Assembly: GCA_049323615.1 (NCBI GenBank)
Contig: JBMOPD010000042.1
Location: forward strand, 1 to 54,481
From: JBMOPD01 sp049323615
GTDB lineage: Bacteria > Bacillota > Desulfotomaculia > Desulfotomaculales > Desulfocucumaceae
Reading direction: 5' to 3'
DNA: 54,481 nucleotides
A program made the position numbers and the translations under genes. Positions within the stretch are counted from its first letter, which is position 1; each line of letters starts with the position of its first letter. The notes under the pieces were generated by a model. The model was not told the DNA's origin. It saw only the letters and a list, made by a program, of their open reading frames with translations, and did not search any database. Positions 42,586 through 51,389 of this stretch are shown piece after piece.

Positions 42586-44724
42586 TCAGCCGGACCCTTT
42601 TTTGGAACTTTTCTGGGCCGTGTTTTTAATCGAGTAGCCGGAAATTTTCTCATAAAACCTGGACCGGCTGATCCCCAGCAGCCTGGCGGCCTCGGTGCAG
42701 TTCCCCCCGGTTTCCCTGAGGGCCGAAACCAGAAGGGACCTTTCGAATCCCTCCATGGCCCTGCGGTAATCGGTAACCCGCCCGCCGGCGAAGCCGCAGC
42801 TGACGCCTCCCCTCTGGGGCAGCTTCTCCACCAGGTAGGGAGGGAGGTGTTCCTGGCCGATCAGGTCCCGGGGACCCATGTTCATGGCCCTTTCCACCAC
42901 GTTGGCCAGTTCCCTGACATTCCCCGGCCAGTCGTGGTTTTCCAGAATCAGCCGGGCCTCGATGGTGAAGCCCTTGACCCGGGTCCCCAGGTTCTGGTTG
43001 AACCGCTGCACGAAATGTTCGGCTATGAGAATGATGTCTTCCCTTCGCTCCCGGAGAGGGGGGATGCACAGGGAGATGACGTTCAGGCGGTAGTACAGGT
43101 CCTGGCGGAACCTGTTCCGGCTGATCATCTCGGTCAGGTTCATGTTGGTGGCCGCGATGATCCTGACGTCCACCTGGATCGTCTCGGTGCCCCCGACCCT
43201 TTCAAATTCTTTTTCCTGGAGCACCCTGAGGATCTTGGCCTGGAGAGGCAGGGGCATGTCCCCGATCTCGTCCAGAAAGATGGTCCCCCCCTGGGCAAGC
43301 TCGAATTTGCCCGGCTTCCCCCCCTTTTTGGCGCCGGTGAAGGCCCCGTCCTCGTAGCCGAAGAGTTCTGACTCCAGCAGGCTCTCCGGGATGGCCGCGC
43401 AGTTCACCTTGACGAAGGGGAACATCCTCCTGGGGCTGGCGCCGTGGATGGCCTGGGCGAACAGCTCCTTGCCGGTACCGCTTTCACCCAGGATTAAAAT
43501 ATTGGAAAATCCCGAGGCCGCCGCCATGGCGTGCTGCTTCAGCTGGATCACGGCTTTGCTCTGGGTCAGGATACTGTCGAAGCTGTACCGGCTGGCGGTC
43601 ACCCTGAGCAGCTCCTTCTTGTAGTGCTTGAGCTGGTTTTCCAGCAGGTCCAGCCTGGAAATCAGGTTCTTCAGCTTGTTCAGGTTTTTGAAGATCAGGT
43701 TGTTGACCGTCCCCACCACGGCATTGGACTCCATCACCGGGTTGGAGGTCATCAGGAAGCGCTGGCCGTTGGCGTTTCCCACGTCAACCTCGGAGGTGCC
43801 CCGGTGGAGTACCATATCCACCACCTGGCTGCCGAAGACCTCCCTGAACTGCCTGCCGATTACCTTGTCCCCGTTTTTCTGGAGCAGCACCAGGGCGGCC
43901 TGGTTGACCCTGACAATGACACCCTTTTCATCGGTGACCACAATGCCGTTGTCCACGCTGGCGATGATCGTCTCCAGGGTCTGCTTCAGCCGGCGCACAC
44001 TCTCCAGTTCCTGGGACAGGTTTTCCAGGTCGGTGAGGTCCTGGAAGATCCCGATGGCCCCGCCGATCTGACCGTCGAGCTTTACCGGGTGGCCGCTGAA
44101 GATTACCGTCCGGTTGTCCAGGCGCCTCTTCTCCCTGAGCTGGATCTTGCCCCCCACCAGCACCTTTTCCAAATCAAAATCCTGCATCACGTTGTTCAGC
44201 AGCCTGCCCTCGATCTGGTCGGCCGGCCGGCCCAGAAGTTCTTCGGCCACGTGGTTGATCAGGCTTACCGTTCCCCGGTTGTCAATGGCAATGACCCCTA
44301 TGGGGATGGCCTTTAAAATTGCCGACAGCTCGTTCATCAGCCGCTCGGTGTTGTTCAGCAGAAAGAAGACTATGTTGATCTTGGTCAGCATCCCCACCGG
44401 CCGGTTGCCGTCGTCCACCACCACCCACTGGCCCACCGGGGTGTTGCGGATTTCCGAGATTTCGTTCAGCTTCTGGTCATGCTTGATCGAGACCACCTGG
44501 TTGATGTAGTGGCCTTTGATCTTCTCCCCGGGGCCGACGCCCTTTAAAAGGCACTTGTACAGCGATCTCTTGGAAAAAATACCGATCAGGGATCCCTTCC
44601 GGTCGACCACGGGCAGGGCGTCAAACCGGTGTTTTTGCAACTTTTCAACGGATTCCATAATCGTGCTTTCCGGATTGAGCAGGCACTGCGGATTAATCGG
44701 GGTCATCAGTTCTCTGGGGAGCAT
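42586..44724 (-). CDS. Sigma-54 activator 1 (CBS pair, PAS, AAA+, Fis HTH)
   Basis: 712 residues. Two CBS motifs at ~1-130 (ELMTPINPQCLLN..., VGQWVVVDDGNRPVGMLTKI), two PAS-type domains (~140-240 and ~265-370), AAA+ domain with Walker A GESGTGKE, the sigma-54 contact loop GAFTGA, Walker B GGTIFLDEIGD, and a Fis HTH (GGNCTEAARLLGISRSRFYEK). CBS pairs often sense adenine nucleotides; PAS may sense a small molecule such as an acyl-CoA. It is paralogous to 51500-53662 over its whole length. ATG after GAAGGTGATTAA. Transcribed toward the operators at 42460-42569. Confidence 0.95.
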   Translation of the reverse strand: MLPRELMTPINPQCLLNPESTIMESVEKLQKHRFDALPVVDRKGSLIGIFSKRSLYKCLLKGVGPGEKIKGHYINQVVSIKHDQKLNEISEIRNTPVGQWVVVDDGNRPVGMLTKINIVFFLLNNTERLMNELSAILKAIPIGVIAIDNRGTVSLINHVAEELLGRPADQIEGRLLNNVMQDFDLEKVLVGGKIQLREKRRLDNRTVIFSGHPVKLDGQIGGAIGIFQDLTDLENLSQELESVRRLKQTLETIIASVDNGIVVTDEKGVIVRVNQAALVLLQKNGDKVIGRQFREVFGSQVVDMVLHRGTSEVDVGNANGQRFLMTSNPVMESNAVVGTVNNLIFKNLNKLKNLISRLDLLENQLKHYKKELLRVTASRYSFDSILTQSKAVIQLKQHAMAAASGFSNILILGESGTGKELFAQAIHGASPRRMFPFVKVNCAAIPESLLESELFGYEDGAFTGAKKGGKPGKFELAQGGTIFLDEIGDMPLPLQAKILRVLQEKEFERVGGTETIQVDVRIIAATNMNLTEMISRNRFRQDLYYRLNVISLCIPPLRERREDIILIAEHFVQRFNQNLGTRVKGFTIEARLILENHDWPGNVRELANVVERAMNMGPRDLIGQEHLPPYLVEKLPQRGGVSCGFAGGRVTDYRRAMEGFERSLLVSALRETGGNCTEAARLLGISRSRFYEKISGYSIKNTAQKSSKKGSG

Positions 44725-44800
44725 TTAATCACCTTCAATTAACGGTTTTTGATCTTCGGTGTATTTTCCTCCCGGCCGGCATTAAAAGCCCCGATACACG

Positions 44801-45904
44801 TTAAATCTTACCCTTTTCCCGGGCGATGGCCAAAAGCTGTTCCTTTTTGTTTTTCGGGGGCGGGACGATATCCTTTTTCCTGGCCATGCCCAGGACCCCG
44901 GCCGGGCAGTTGGCCGCGCAGACCCCGCAGCCGATGCAGAGGCCCTGGTCGATGACCGGTATTTCCAGATCATGGTCCATCCTGATGGCCTGGACCTGGC
45001 AGCGCTCGGCGCACACCCCACAGCCCTCGCAGAGGTCGGCGTTGAGTTCGGGCGTAAAGTGGCTGGGGCTCACCGACATTATTCCCGACTTCCTGATCGT
45101 CTGGAGCACCCCGCAGCAGCAACCGCAGCAGTGGCAGATGTAAGCCGGCTTGTACAGCACATTGTCTCCCAGGTGCACCAGGCCGTGCTTTTCGGTCAAA
45201 TCCAGCACCCGCAGGAGTTCATCCACGCCGGCGGCCCTGCCGAAACCCCTCCTGATCACCCAGTTTGCGGCGTCCCCCAGGGAAGTGCACACCTCCAGGG
45301 GCGCGTCGCAGGCGGTGCCCAGGTGTCCGGCCTTGTGGCGGCAGGTGCAGACCGTCAGGGCCCCGCCCCCGGACTGCCGGATTATCTCCGAGGCCCTTTC
45401 GTAGCCCAGCACCTCGGTCTCCACCACCGCCGGGATAAGCCTCTCGTAAACCAGGGACTTGAACATCTTGGTGGGGGCGGCGAAAATTTCCTCCCTCACC
45501 CCCTCAGCCTCGAAGTAGTTTTTAAAAAGTTCGGCCATTTCCCTGAGGTTGACGTCCTCCCTGCTGACCCGCATGAAGGTGTACTCAAAAAATCCCACCA
45601 CCATCGGAGAGAGCATGTAATATGTCTCCCCTTGACGGTCGATGTCCACCACCAGCCCCTTGTCCGCCATCCCTTCCAGTATTTTTTTCAGTTCCCCCCC
45701 GCCCATCCCCACGGCGTCGGAGACATGTTCCAGGGACATCGGGAAAAGCGGGAATTTGCTTCCCACCTCGGCCTCGCTGACAGTGTACAGCCGGTGCAGG
45801 ATCTCCATCAGGGTCTCGTTGACCGGCGCCCCCACCGGGTTCCTGTTCAGCCGTTCGGCCAGGGCATGGTAAACCTCTTCCTTGGAATTGACCAGGTGAC
45901 CCAA
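44801..45904 (-). CDS. 4Fe-4S dicluster protein with N-terminal winged-helix-like region
   Basis: 367 residues. Residues ~1-110 are helical, resembling a winged helix (VSDAVGMGGGELKKILEGMADKGLV). Then CTCRHKAGHLGTACDAPLEVC and CHCCGCCCG, and two ferredoxin motifs at the end (CEGCGVCAERCQVQAI, CIGCGVCAANCPAGVLGM). TTG 45904 is chosen: GAAGGAGG is 7 nt upstream, and the remnant paralogue at 6361 starts with ATG at the same residue (GHL...). Its role may be electron transfer to or from the AORs. Driven by its own sigma-54 promoter. Confidence 0.87.
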   Translation of the reverse strand: MGHLVNSKEEVYHALAERLNRNPVGAPVNETLMEILHRLYTVSEAEVGSKFPLFPMSLEHVSDAVGMGGGELKKILEGMADKGLVVDIDRQGETYYMLSPMVVGFFEYTFMRVSREDVNLREMAELFKNYFEAEGVREEIFAAPTKMFKSLVYERLIPAVVETEVLGYERASEIIRQSGGGALTVCTCRHKAGHLGTACDAPLEVCTSLGDAANWVIRRGFGRAAGVDELLRVLDLTEKHGLVHLGDNVLYKPAYICHCCGCCCGVLQTIRKSGIMSVSPSHFTPELNADLCEGCGVCAERCQVQAIRMDHDLEIPVIDQGLCIGCGVCAANCPAGVLGMARKKDIVPPPKNKKEQLLAIAREKGKI

Positions 45905-45956
45905 ATTGAAAACCTCCTTCAAACCCTCCCGGTATGATGCTTTTATTAATCATATC

Positions 45957-45971
45957 GCAAATTGCATGCCA
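45957..45971 (-). promoter_or_regulatory. Sigma-54 promoter of the 4Fe-4S protein
   Basis: Minus strand TGGCATGCAATTTGC followed by GAT: the closest match to TGGCACG-N4-TTGC in the window. Start near 45945, 41 nt before the TTG. No TCCG-N6-CGGA site was seen nearby. Confidence 0.85.
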
Positions 45972-46019
45972 CCGGCAGTCCCCCGGGATATTTTTCCACT
46001 CCCCGGCTTGAATTTTCAA

Positions 46020-46052
46020 AAAGCCCGCTTAAGACAGCGGGCTTTTCGCTTT
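46020..46052. terminator. Terminator after SDR 2
   Basis: Ten-bp stem AAAGCCCGCT/AGCGGGCTTT with T-rich ends on both strands (TTTTCGCTTT on plus; TTTTTGAAAATT on minus). Ends the minus-strand SDR operon before the next sigma-54 promoter. Confidence 0.88.
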
Positions 46053-46144
46053 GATGGCAACCACCGCCTTGGGGGGAGTGGGATTTAATGCCGGCTCCCG
46101 ATCCCCCGGCGGCCTCAAATTTTTGCATTGCCGTTCCGGTCAGC

Positions 46145-46918
46145 TCAATTGTGGGGCAGGATGGTGAACAGGTCCAGCCCCCCCATGACCGGCAGGATCA
46201 CCCCGGTGATATACTTTGCCTGTTCGGAGCAGAGAAAGGCGGTGGCATTGGCTATATCCCAGGTCTCCCCCTCCCTGCCGAAGGCCGTTCGCCCCCTGAC
46301 CTCGTCCTTAACCGGGTCGGAGATGGAATTCAGGAATATTTCCGACCCGATGATGCCGGGGGCGATAATATTCGAAGTGATATTGTACCTGGCGCCTTCC
46401 AGGGCAATGGTCCTGGCGAAGCCCACCACGCCGATCTTGCTGGTGGTGTAGCTGGCCTGCCCGTAGCCCCCCAGCATGCCCACGACGGAACTCATCGAGA
46501 CAATCCTTCCCCACCGGTTCCTCTTCATGATCGGGAAGACGGCCTTGGTGATGTAATACATGCCGGTAAGATTGACCTCCAGGTCCCTCTTCCACTGTTC
46601 GTCGTCATACTTGGTGATTGAAGCGATGGTGTCGCAGATGGCGGCATTGTTGATCAGTATGTCGACGCTGCCGTACATTTCAGCCACCTGACCGACCTGC
46701 CGGTTGACCAGTTCCCGGTCCGAAATGTCGACGTAAAAGGCCCGGGCCTCGCCGCCCTCATCCCTGATTGCCTGGGCCGTTTTTTCGGCCTCTTCCTGCA
46801 GTATGTCGAAAATGGCCACCTTTGCCCCTTCCCGGGACAGGACGTGGCAGTCGGCCCGGCCGATTCCCCTCGCCCCGCCGGTGACGATGGCGGTCTTTCC
46901 CTTTAACCCGAAGTCCAA
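46145..46918 (-). CDS. Short-chain dehydrogenase/reductase 2
   Basis: 257 residues, classical SDR: TGGARGIGRADC, NNAAIC, SMSSVVGMLGGYGQASYTTSK with Ser and YxxxK. Last residues PHN follow the usual dimer-forming C-terminus. Likely oxidises a secondary alcohol or 3-hydroxyacyl-CoA. TTG start after GAGGAGG. Follows the ligase remnant, then SDR 3 and AOR 2, with which it is presumably co-transcribed. Confidence 0.9.
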   Translation of the reverse strand: MDFGLKGKTAIVTGGARGIGRADCHVLSREGAKVAIFDILQEEAEKTAQAIRDEGGEARAFYVDISDRELVNRQVGQVAEMYGSVDILINNAAICDTIASITKYDDEQWKRDLEVNLTGMYYITKAVFPIMKRNRWGRIVSMSSVVGMLGGYGQASYTTSKIGVVGFARTIALEGARYNITSNIIAPGIIGSEIFLNSISDPVKDEVRGRTAFGREGETWDIANATAFLCSEQAKYITGVILPVMGGLDLFTILPHN

Positions 46919-46931
46919 CCCCTATTCCTCC

Positions 46932-47126
46932 TCATTCACCCGGATGATATTTGTTTTTGAAATTCTGCTTGAAAACAAATTTCTGCACCTTGCCGATGGC
47001 GTTGAGGGGCAGGGCCTCAACAAACTCCACGCACCTGGGGACCTTGTACTTGCCCAGGTGCTGGCCGCAGAAGGCGACTACTTCAATATCAACCACCTTG
47101 ACGCAGTTATTCTTTTTCGTCAGCAA
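46932..47126 (-). pseudogene. C-terminal remnant of a second acyl-CoA synthetase
   Basis: About 50 residues match the extreme C-terminus of AMP-forming ligases: FCGQHLGKYKVPRCVEFVEA, LPLNAIGKVQKFVFKQ with the catalytic Lys. The N-terminal ~450 residues are missing and the preceding in-frame sequence has no similarity. It overlaps the 3' end of SDR 3 by 7 bp, so a deletion joined the SDR to the ligase tail. Confidence 0.8.
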
Positions 47127-47878
47127 AGCCCGCCGGATACCCCCAGCACCTGCCCGGTAACGTAGTCGGACAGCGGGCTGGCGAAAAACAGCACGGCGTC
47201 GGCGATTTCACCCGGCTGGGCGAACCTCTTCATCGGGATCAGCGCCTTTCTCTCCTCCAGCACCCGGGCCGCAAACTCCGAGAGCTGGACCCCCTTTTTC
47301 AGCATCGGGGTTTCGGTGGGACCGGGGGCCACGCTGTTGACGCAAATCCCGTACTGGGAGACTTCGTGGGCCAGTGACCTGCTGAAGGAAATAAGGCCCC
47401 CCTTGGCCGCCGCGTAGGCGGTCTCGCCGTACGCCGCGGTTCGCCCGGCCTCCGACGAGATGTTGACGATTTTACCGTAGCCGGCCCTGATCATCCCGGG
47501 CAGGACAACGTGGCAGCAGTTCATGTGGCCCTTGAGGTTCAAGTCCAGGATCTTGGTCCAGAACTCCGGCTTGTTGTCGATGAACAGCTCCATTATATCC
47601 CATCCCGCGTTGTTGACCAGGATGTCCAGCCTGCCGAAGCGGTCCAGGACGCTTCCGAAGACCCTTTTGACCTCCTCGTAGCTGGTGATGTCCACCTCGC
47701 AGGGGACCACCTCCGGGCCGCCCAGTCCCGAAATCCGGGAGGCGGTTTCCCGGGCCCTTTCCCCGTTTTTGTCCAGCAGGGCGACCCGGGCACCGTTCCC
47801 GGCCAGCCTCTCCACCACGGCCTCCCCGATTCCCCTGCCGCCTCCGGTGACCGCGGCCACCTTGTTCTCCAAAAGCAA
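47120..47878 (-). CDS. Short-chain dehydrogenase/reductase 3
   Basis: 252 residues: TGGGRGIGEAVVERL, NNAGWDIMELF, VNISSEAGRTAAYGETAYAAAKGG (Ser and YxxxK). Substrate-loop segment PGPTETPMLKKG. TTG 47878 is chosen because GGGAGG ends 7 nt upstream; ATG 47893 would include that site in the coding region. Lies 31 bp after AOR 2 and is likely to act on its substrate or product. Confidence 0.88.
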   Translation of the reverse strand: MLLENKVAAVTGGGRGIGEAVVERLAGNGARVALLDKNGERARETASRISGLGGPEVVPCEVDITSYEEVKRVFGSVLDRFGRLDILVNNAGWDIMELFIDNKPEFWTKILDLNLKGHMNCCHVVLPGMIRAGYGKIVNISSEAGRTAAYGETAYAAAKGGLISFSRSLAHEVSQYGICVNSVAPGPTETPMLKKGVQLSEFAARVLEERKALIPMKRFAQPGEIADAVLFFASPLSDYVTGQVLGVSGGLC

Positions 47879-47909
47879 CGCCACACCTCCCATCGTGTTG
47901 GTTGATTAA

Positions 47910-49814
47910 TCACAGGCGCCCTGACGGCGCATAAAGGGCCAGTCGCTTCAATAGTTCCTCCCCTGGTACGCCTCCGGTGTCCCAGCCCCTCTCGTTGTAG
48001 TAATCATCAAGAAGGGAGGCGGCCTGTTCTTCGCTCATGGGGGGGTACTCCCTGCCTCCCACGGTGATGCTCCCGGTCATCCACCTTTTGGGGGGCATGT
48101 CGTCCTTCCTGGCAAACCCTTCCGCCAGGTTGTACAGCCTTTCGGCGTTGATTATCTTCTCCCCGCCGGCGGCCAGGAGCTTTTCCGCCGTGGTGGGGAT
48201 GCCGGTGGCCGCCTGGTACAGTTCCAGGCACCTCTCCAGGCTGAACACCCGGGCCAGGGGGGACCGGTTGCAGAGCCCCAGCGAAAGCAGCAGGGTGTTG
48301 TGGTCCTCCACCCATTTCAGGAACCGGGACGGGTGGAACCCGAACATTCCCCGGAACACCCTTTCGGAGGCGCTGTCCGGAACCCCGATCCTTTTGCCGT
48401 ACCTTTTCAGGGCGTCGGCCGACCTTCCGGGCACGATGGTGATGGACAGGGCGCTCATGGCGTGCCCGCCCCGGCTGCTGGTAAGCTGCCCCACGTTTTC
48501 GGTGCACTGGTATCCCCTGATGTCCATGGTGGGGTCCACCCCCTTGATGTGCACCGCGTACTCGCCGGCGGCGCCGCCCAGGCGGTCGGCAGTCTCCTGC
48601 CAGGTGCCGGCCAGGACATCCCCGACCCCTTCCCGGCAGGCTATTTTGTGGAGCATCTTCATGGTCTTTTCAAACCCCAGCCCCGGTTCCAATCCCTGGT
48701 AGGCCTCCCTGCCCACCAGCCCCTTTTCGTACAGGAAATAAAGGAATTCCATCTTGGCGCTGAAGGACCCCAGGTCCATGCCCAGCCGGTTGCAGACCTC
48801 GTAGCATTTAGCCGACCAGGCGTAGCCCCCGGTCTTCAGGCGGCTGCCGAAGCCCTCGGAAATGGCGAAGGGGTTGGAGGACACGAAGGACACCCCGCTG
48901 TACTCCCCTTCCCTGATCTCCAGCTGGCCCTTGCAGCCCAGGGGGCAGGACGGGCAGCTGTAGGACCCCTTCCGGAGTTCCTTTTCGTAAGCCTTCGGCC
49001 CCCAGAGCCGGGTGGCCTCTTCGGGCGGGTAGGGACCGCCCCAGTTGTCCACCGTCAGCTTGCCGGTGGCCATCCAGGCCTCCCAGGCCATCAGGAGGCC
49101 GTACCTGGTCCACTGATCGATAAAGGGGCCGCTTTTGAAATCCTGGATGCACTGGTCGACCACTTTCAGGAAGGCCTTGGGGTCGGCCACCCCGATGCCC
49201 CGGCTGCCCTTAACCGCAATGGCCTTTAAATTCTTGGATCCGAACACCGCCCCGGCGCCCCCCCGGCCCCAGGTGGCCTGCTTGTTGATCAGGACCAGGG
49301 CGAAGGTGACCAGATTTTCCCCGGCCGGGCCGATGGCGGCCACCGAGCAGCGGCCGTGCCTCCCCTGCAAAATGTCGGTGGCGGCGAAAATGTCCAATCC
49401 CCAGAGGTCGGCGGCGTCCAGGATGCTGACCTGTTCGTCCTCTATGTTGATATAGACGGGCTTATCCGCCCTGCCGGTGATCACCAGGTGGTCGTAGCCG
49501 GCGTACTTGAGCATGTTTCCCAGCTCGCCGGTGGGCGAGGAAAGGATCGTCCCGGACTGGGGGCTCCTGGTGGTCAGCAGGGTTTTCGACGAGGCCGGGG
49601 CGATGGTGCCCACCAGGGGGCCGGCCCCGATGACCAGGGGGTTGCCCGGGGAAAGGGGGTCGGTTTTGGGCCGGCAGAGGCTGTGGAAAAGGTGGGTGTT
49701 GATCCCCTGGCCGCCGATATAATCCTTTTTTAGATCCTCCGGAAGTTCACTTTTCTTTACTGTCCGTTCCGAAAGGTCAATATACAGTATCGATCCCGCA
49801 AACCCGCCGGGCAT
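47910..49814 (-). CDS. Aldehyde ferredoxin oxidoreductase 2 (tungsten enzyme)
   Basis: 634 residues from ATG 49814, which overlaps the ferredoxin stop (TGATG) and has GGAGGGGG upstream. PTGELGNMLKYAGYDHLVI, AAIGPAGENLVTFALVLIN, AGAVFGSKNLKAI, 4Fe-4S ligands YSCPSCPLGCKG near residue 290, and LSLGLCNRSPLA. Clear paralogue of AOR 1, but coupled to a dedicated ferredoxin. The pair AOR-ferredoxin resembles AorA/AorB of bacterial aldehyde oxidoreductases that can also reduce acids. Confidence 0.94.
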   Translation of the reverse strand: MPGGFAGSILYIDLSERTVKKSELPEDLKKDYIGGQGINTHLFHSLCRPKTDPLSPGNPLVIGAGPLVGTIAPASSKTLLTTRSPQSGTILSSPTGELGNMLKYAGYDHLVITGRADKPVYINIEDEQVSILDAADLWGLDIFAATDILQGRHGRCSVAAIGPAGENLVTFALVLINKQATWGRGGAGAVFGSKNLKAIAVKGSRGIGVADPKAFLKVVDQCIQDFKSGPFIDQWTRYGLLMAWEAWMATGKLTVDNWGGPYPPEEATRLWGPKAYEKELRKGSYSCPSCPLGCKGQLEIREGEYSGVSFVSSNPFAISEGFGSRLKTGGYAWSAKCYEVCNRLGMDLGSFSAKMEFLYFLYEKGLVGREAYQGLEPGLGFEKTMKMLHKIACREGVGDVLAGTWQETADRLGGAAGEYAVHIKGVDPTMDIRGYQCTENVGQLTSSRGGHAMSALSITIVPGRSADALKRYGKRIGVPDSASERVFRGMFGFHPSRFLKWVEDHNTLLLSLGLCNRSPLARVFSLERCLELYQAATGIPTTAEKLLAAGGEKIINAERLYNLAEGFARKDDMPPKRWMTGSITVGGREYPPMSEEQAASLLDDYYNERGWDTGGVPGEELLKRLALYAPSGRL

Positions 49815-50050
49815 CAGTTCACCCCCTCCTTCTCCACCAGGGCCCCGAAGGGGCAGTACCGGGCGCACAGCCCGCACTGCAGGCATTCGTCCCGGAAGCT
49901 GACCGTGCTCCCGGGGCCGTTGAAGTCGATGGAAATGTACGCCTTTAGGGGATTGAAGCGGTCCGTGTTGTTAAAGGAGCAGATCAGATGGCAGCATAAA
50001 CAGTTAGTGCATTTCGACGGGTCGTACTGAAAGCCGTTAACCTGAACCAT
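49814..50050 (-). CDS. Ferredoxin, two 4Fe-4S clusters, partner of AOR 2
   Basis: 78 residues. CTNCLCCHLIC near residues 14-24 and CLQCGLCARYCPFGAL near 57-72, so two clusters of the polyferredoxin/AorA type. The 4-bp overlap with AOR 2 implies translational coupling and a stable complex. ATG after GGAAGGTGAGGC. Confidence 0.92.
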   Translation of the reverse strand: MVQVNGFQYDPSKCTNCLCCHLICSFNNTDRFNPLKAYISIDFNGPGSTVSFRDECLQCGLCARYCPFGALVEKEGVN

Positions 50051-50095
50051 TGTCTAGCCTCACCTTCCTTACATCATAGTCGGTGCCCGGCCCGG

Positions 50096-50117
50096 GGGGC
50101 GGCAAAAGGGCCGCCCC
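50096..50117. terminator. GC hairpin upstream of the ferredoxin (possible attenuator)
   Basis: Eight-bp stem GGGGCGGC/GCCGCCCC, loop AAAAGG, without a T run on either strand. It lies between the small hypothetical gene and the ferredoxin, so it may reduce rather than end transcription. Confidence 0.45.
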
Positions 50118-50135
50118 TCAGTTTGTTGGCAAATA

Positions 50136-50513
50136 TCATTCCACTTCACCGCTGAACTGGTTGATCCTGACCACTCCCCCGGGATGCCTGACCTCCCAGA
50201 CCGGCCTGAAGATCATCTTCATTTCCACTGAAAATTCCTTGGGCTTTTTGAATATATATAACCCCTTGATCTGCTTTTCCTTTAACTCCTCCACATACTG
50301 CCTGGCCTGCTGCTCGCTGACCACCGGGTCGATCAGCCGGCTCTGGTCCGGGACCTCCCGGGATGTGGTCGGGGGCAACCTTTTGATCAGGAAGTTTTTC
50401 CCGGACAGGGCGCCGATGTAGAGGGGGTAGACATGCCTTTTGGGACGGAAGGGCCTCCTGTCGGCATAGGCGGTGACCACGACCTTGCCCACAGCCAGCT
50501 CAACCTTTTTCAT
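50136..50513 (-). CDS. Conserved-looking hypothetical protein next to the symporter
   Basis: 125 residues from ATG 50513, one base after the symporter stop. Basic and beta-rich, with no membrane segment or cysteine motif (MKKVELAVGKVVV..., PLYIGALSGKNFLIK..., SGEVE at the end). I do not recognise a family. Position suggests a role with the decayed symporter or with AOR 2. The upstream start candidates (50543, 50525) lie inside the symporter. Confidence 0.6.
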   Translation of the reverse strand: MKKVELAVGKVVVTAYADRRPFRPKRHVYPLYIGALSGKNFLIKRLPPTTSREVPDQSRLIDPVVSEQQARQYVEELKEKQIKGLYIFKKPKEFSVEMKMIFRPVWEVRHPGGVVRINQFSGEVE

Positions 50514-50514
50514 C

Positions 50515-51196
50515 TCAGTTCGCATCGGCGTGCAGCTTTTCAACCGCCCGCAGAATTTCCCCGGACGAGGGCCTGGTAAGGAGGCTGACCACGATTACAA
50601 CCGCGAAGGACAGCGGCAGGGAGACCAGGATGTGAGACATCAGGGGCATCTTGGCGAAAAAGACCAGCCCCAGGTAAGTAAGGCCGCCGATCACAATGCC
50701 GGCCAGGGCCCCTTCGGAGGTGGCCCTTTTCCACCACATGCCCAGGATGATCGGTACAAAGACCGCCGAGGCAAAGAACCCCAGGGCCATTTGCTGGAGG
50801 ATGATAAGCAGCGCCGGGGGGTTGACCGACCAGGATTACGGCAATAAATCCCAGTATCCAGATGCTGGCGAATCCTATTCTCACCTGCACCGGCAAGAGA
50901 TCCCGGGCGCTGTACGCCTTCATGATCGTATGGGGCATGATCACCCAGGCGATCAGGGGGATCAACAAGAAGCCGGCAATCGAGGATATGGGTAGGACCG
51001 ACTTGCCGAACCCCGGGAAAACCCTGACCCCCTCGGCGATGACGGTGCCCACCCCGCCGAAGTGCAAGACCGCCACCACCGCCGAAAAGATTGCGATGAA
51101 CATCATCAAAAGCCCCTGGAAAAAGTCGGTCCAGGTAACCGCCCACATCCCGCCGATGGAGGTATAAAGGGTAAAAACAAAAGCCATGATGATCAT
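50515..51196 (-). pseudogene. Sodium:solute symporter (SSS), 5' truncated and frameshifted
   Basis: The first frame gives a TM5-like start (FVFTLYTSIGGMWAVTWTDF) and continues to ILVGQPP. A run of six G on the plus strand (50816-50821; C on minus) then breaks the frame. Removing one base restores PALLIILQQMALGFFASAV and the downstream frame that ends at 50515. The N-terminal ~140 residues (TM1-4) are absent; upstream (51197-51314) only scraps remain. The homopolymer shift could be a sequencing error, but the N-terminal loss is real. Confidence 0.82.
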
Positions 51197-51325
51197 GGAA
51201 ACCCTTCACTCTTTCACCTCCCAAAATAAAATGACAAAACTGACCGGGAGCCTCCGGGTTGCCCGGCGCCCCCCAATAATTCCGCCCGGCCAGCCGGTGC
51301 AACGCCCCCTCCATTCACCGGTTTT
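51197..51325. other. Leader between sigma-54 promoter and broken symporter
   Basis: Contains GGAGGGGG at 51306-51313 and GGGAGGTGAAAG near 51219-51226, two ribosome-site-like strings, but the frames they open are short. Probably what remains of the missing 5' end of the symporter gene. Confidence 0.5.
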
Positions 51326-51340
51326 GCAATAATGGGACCA
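51326..51340 (-). promoter_or_regulatory. Sigma-54 promoter of the symporter locus
   Basis: Minus strand TGGTCCCATTATTGC followed by AAAA; GG-N10-GC. The nearest palindrome begins exactly 50 nt away (51390), the same distance as at 42410/42460. Confidence 0.85.
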
Positions 51341-51389
51341 GACAAAAAGCCTGAAATGGGGGACTTTTTAATCACCTGAGGAAATAAAG

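Noticed and set aside
50051..50095. Sigma-54 promoter directly upstream of the ferredoxin-AOR 2 pair
   Set aside because: GGGCACCGACTATGA lacks the GC at the right distance.
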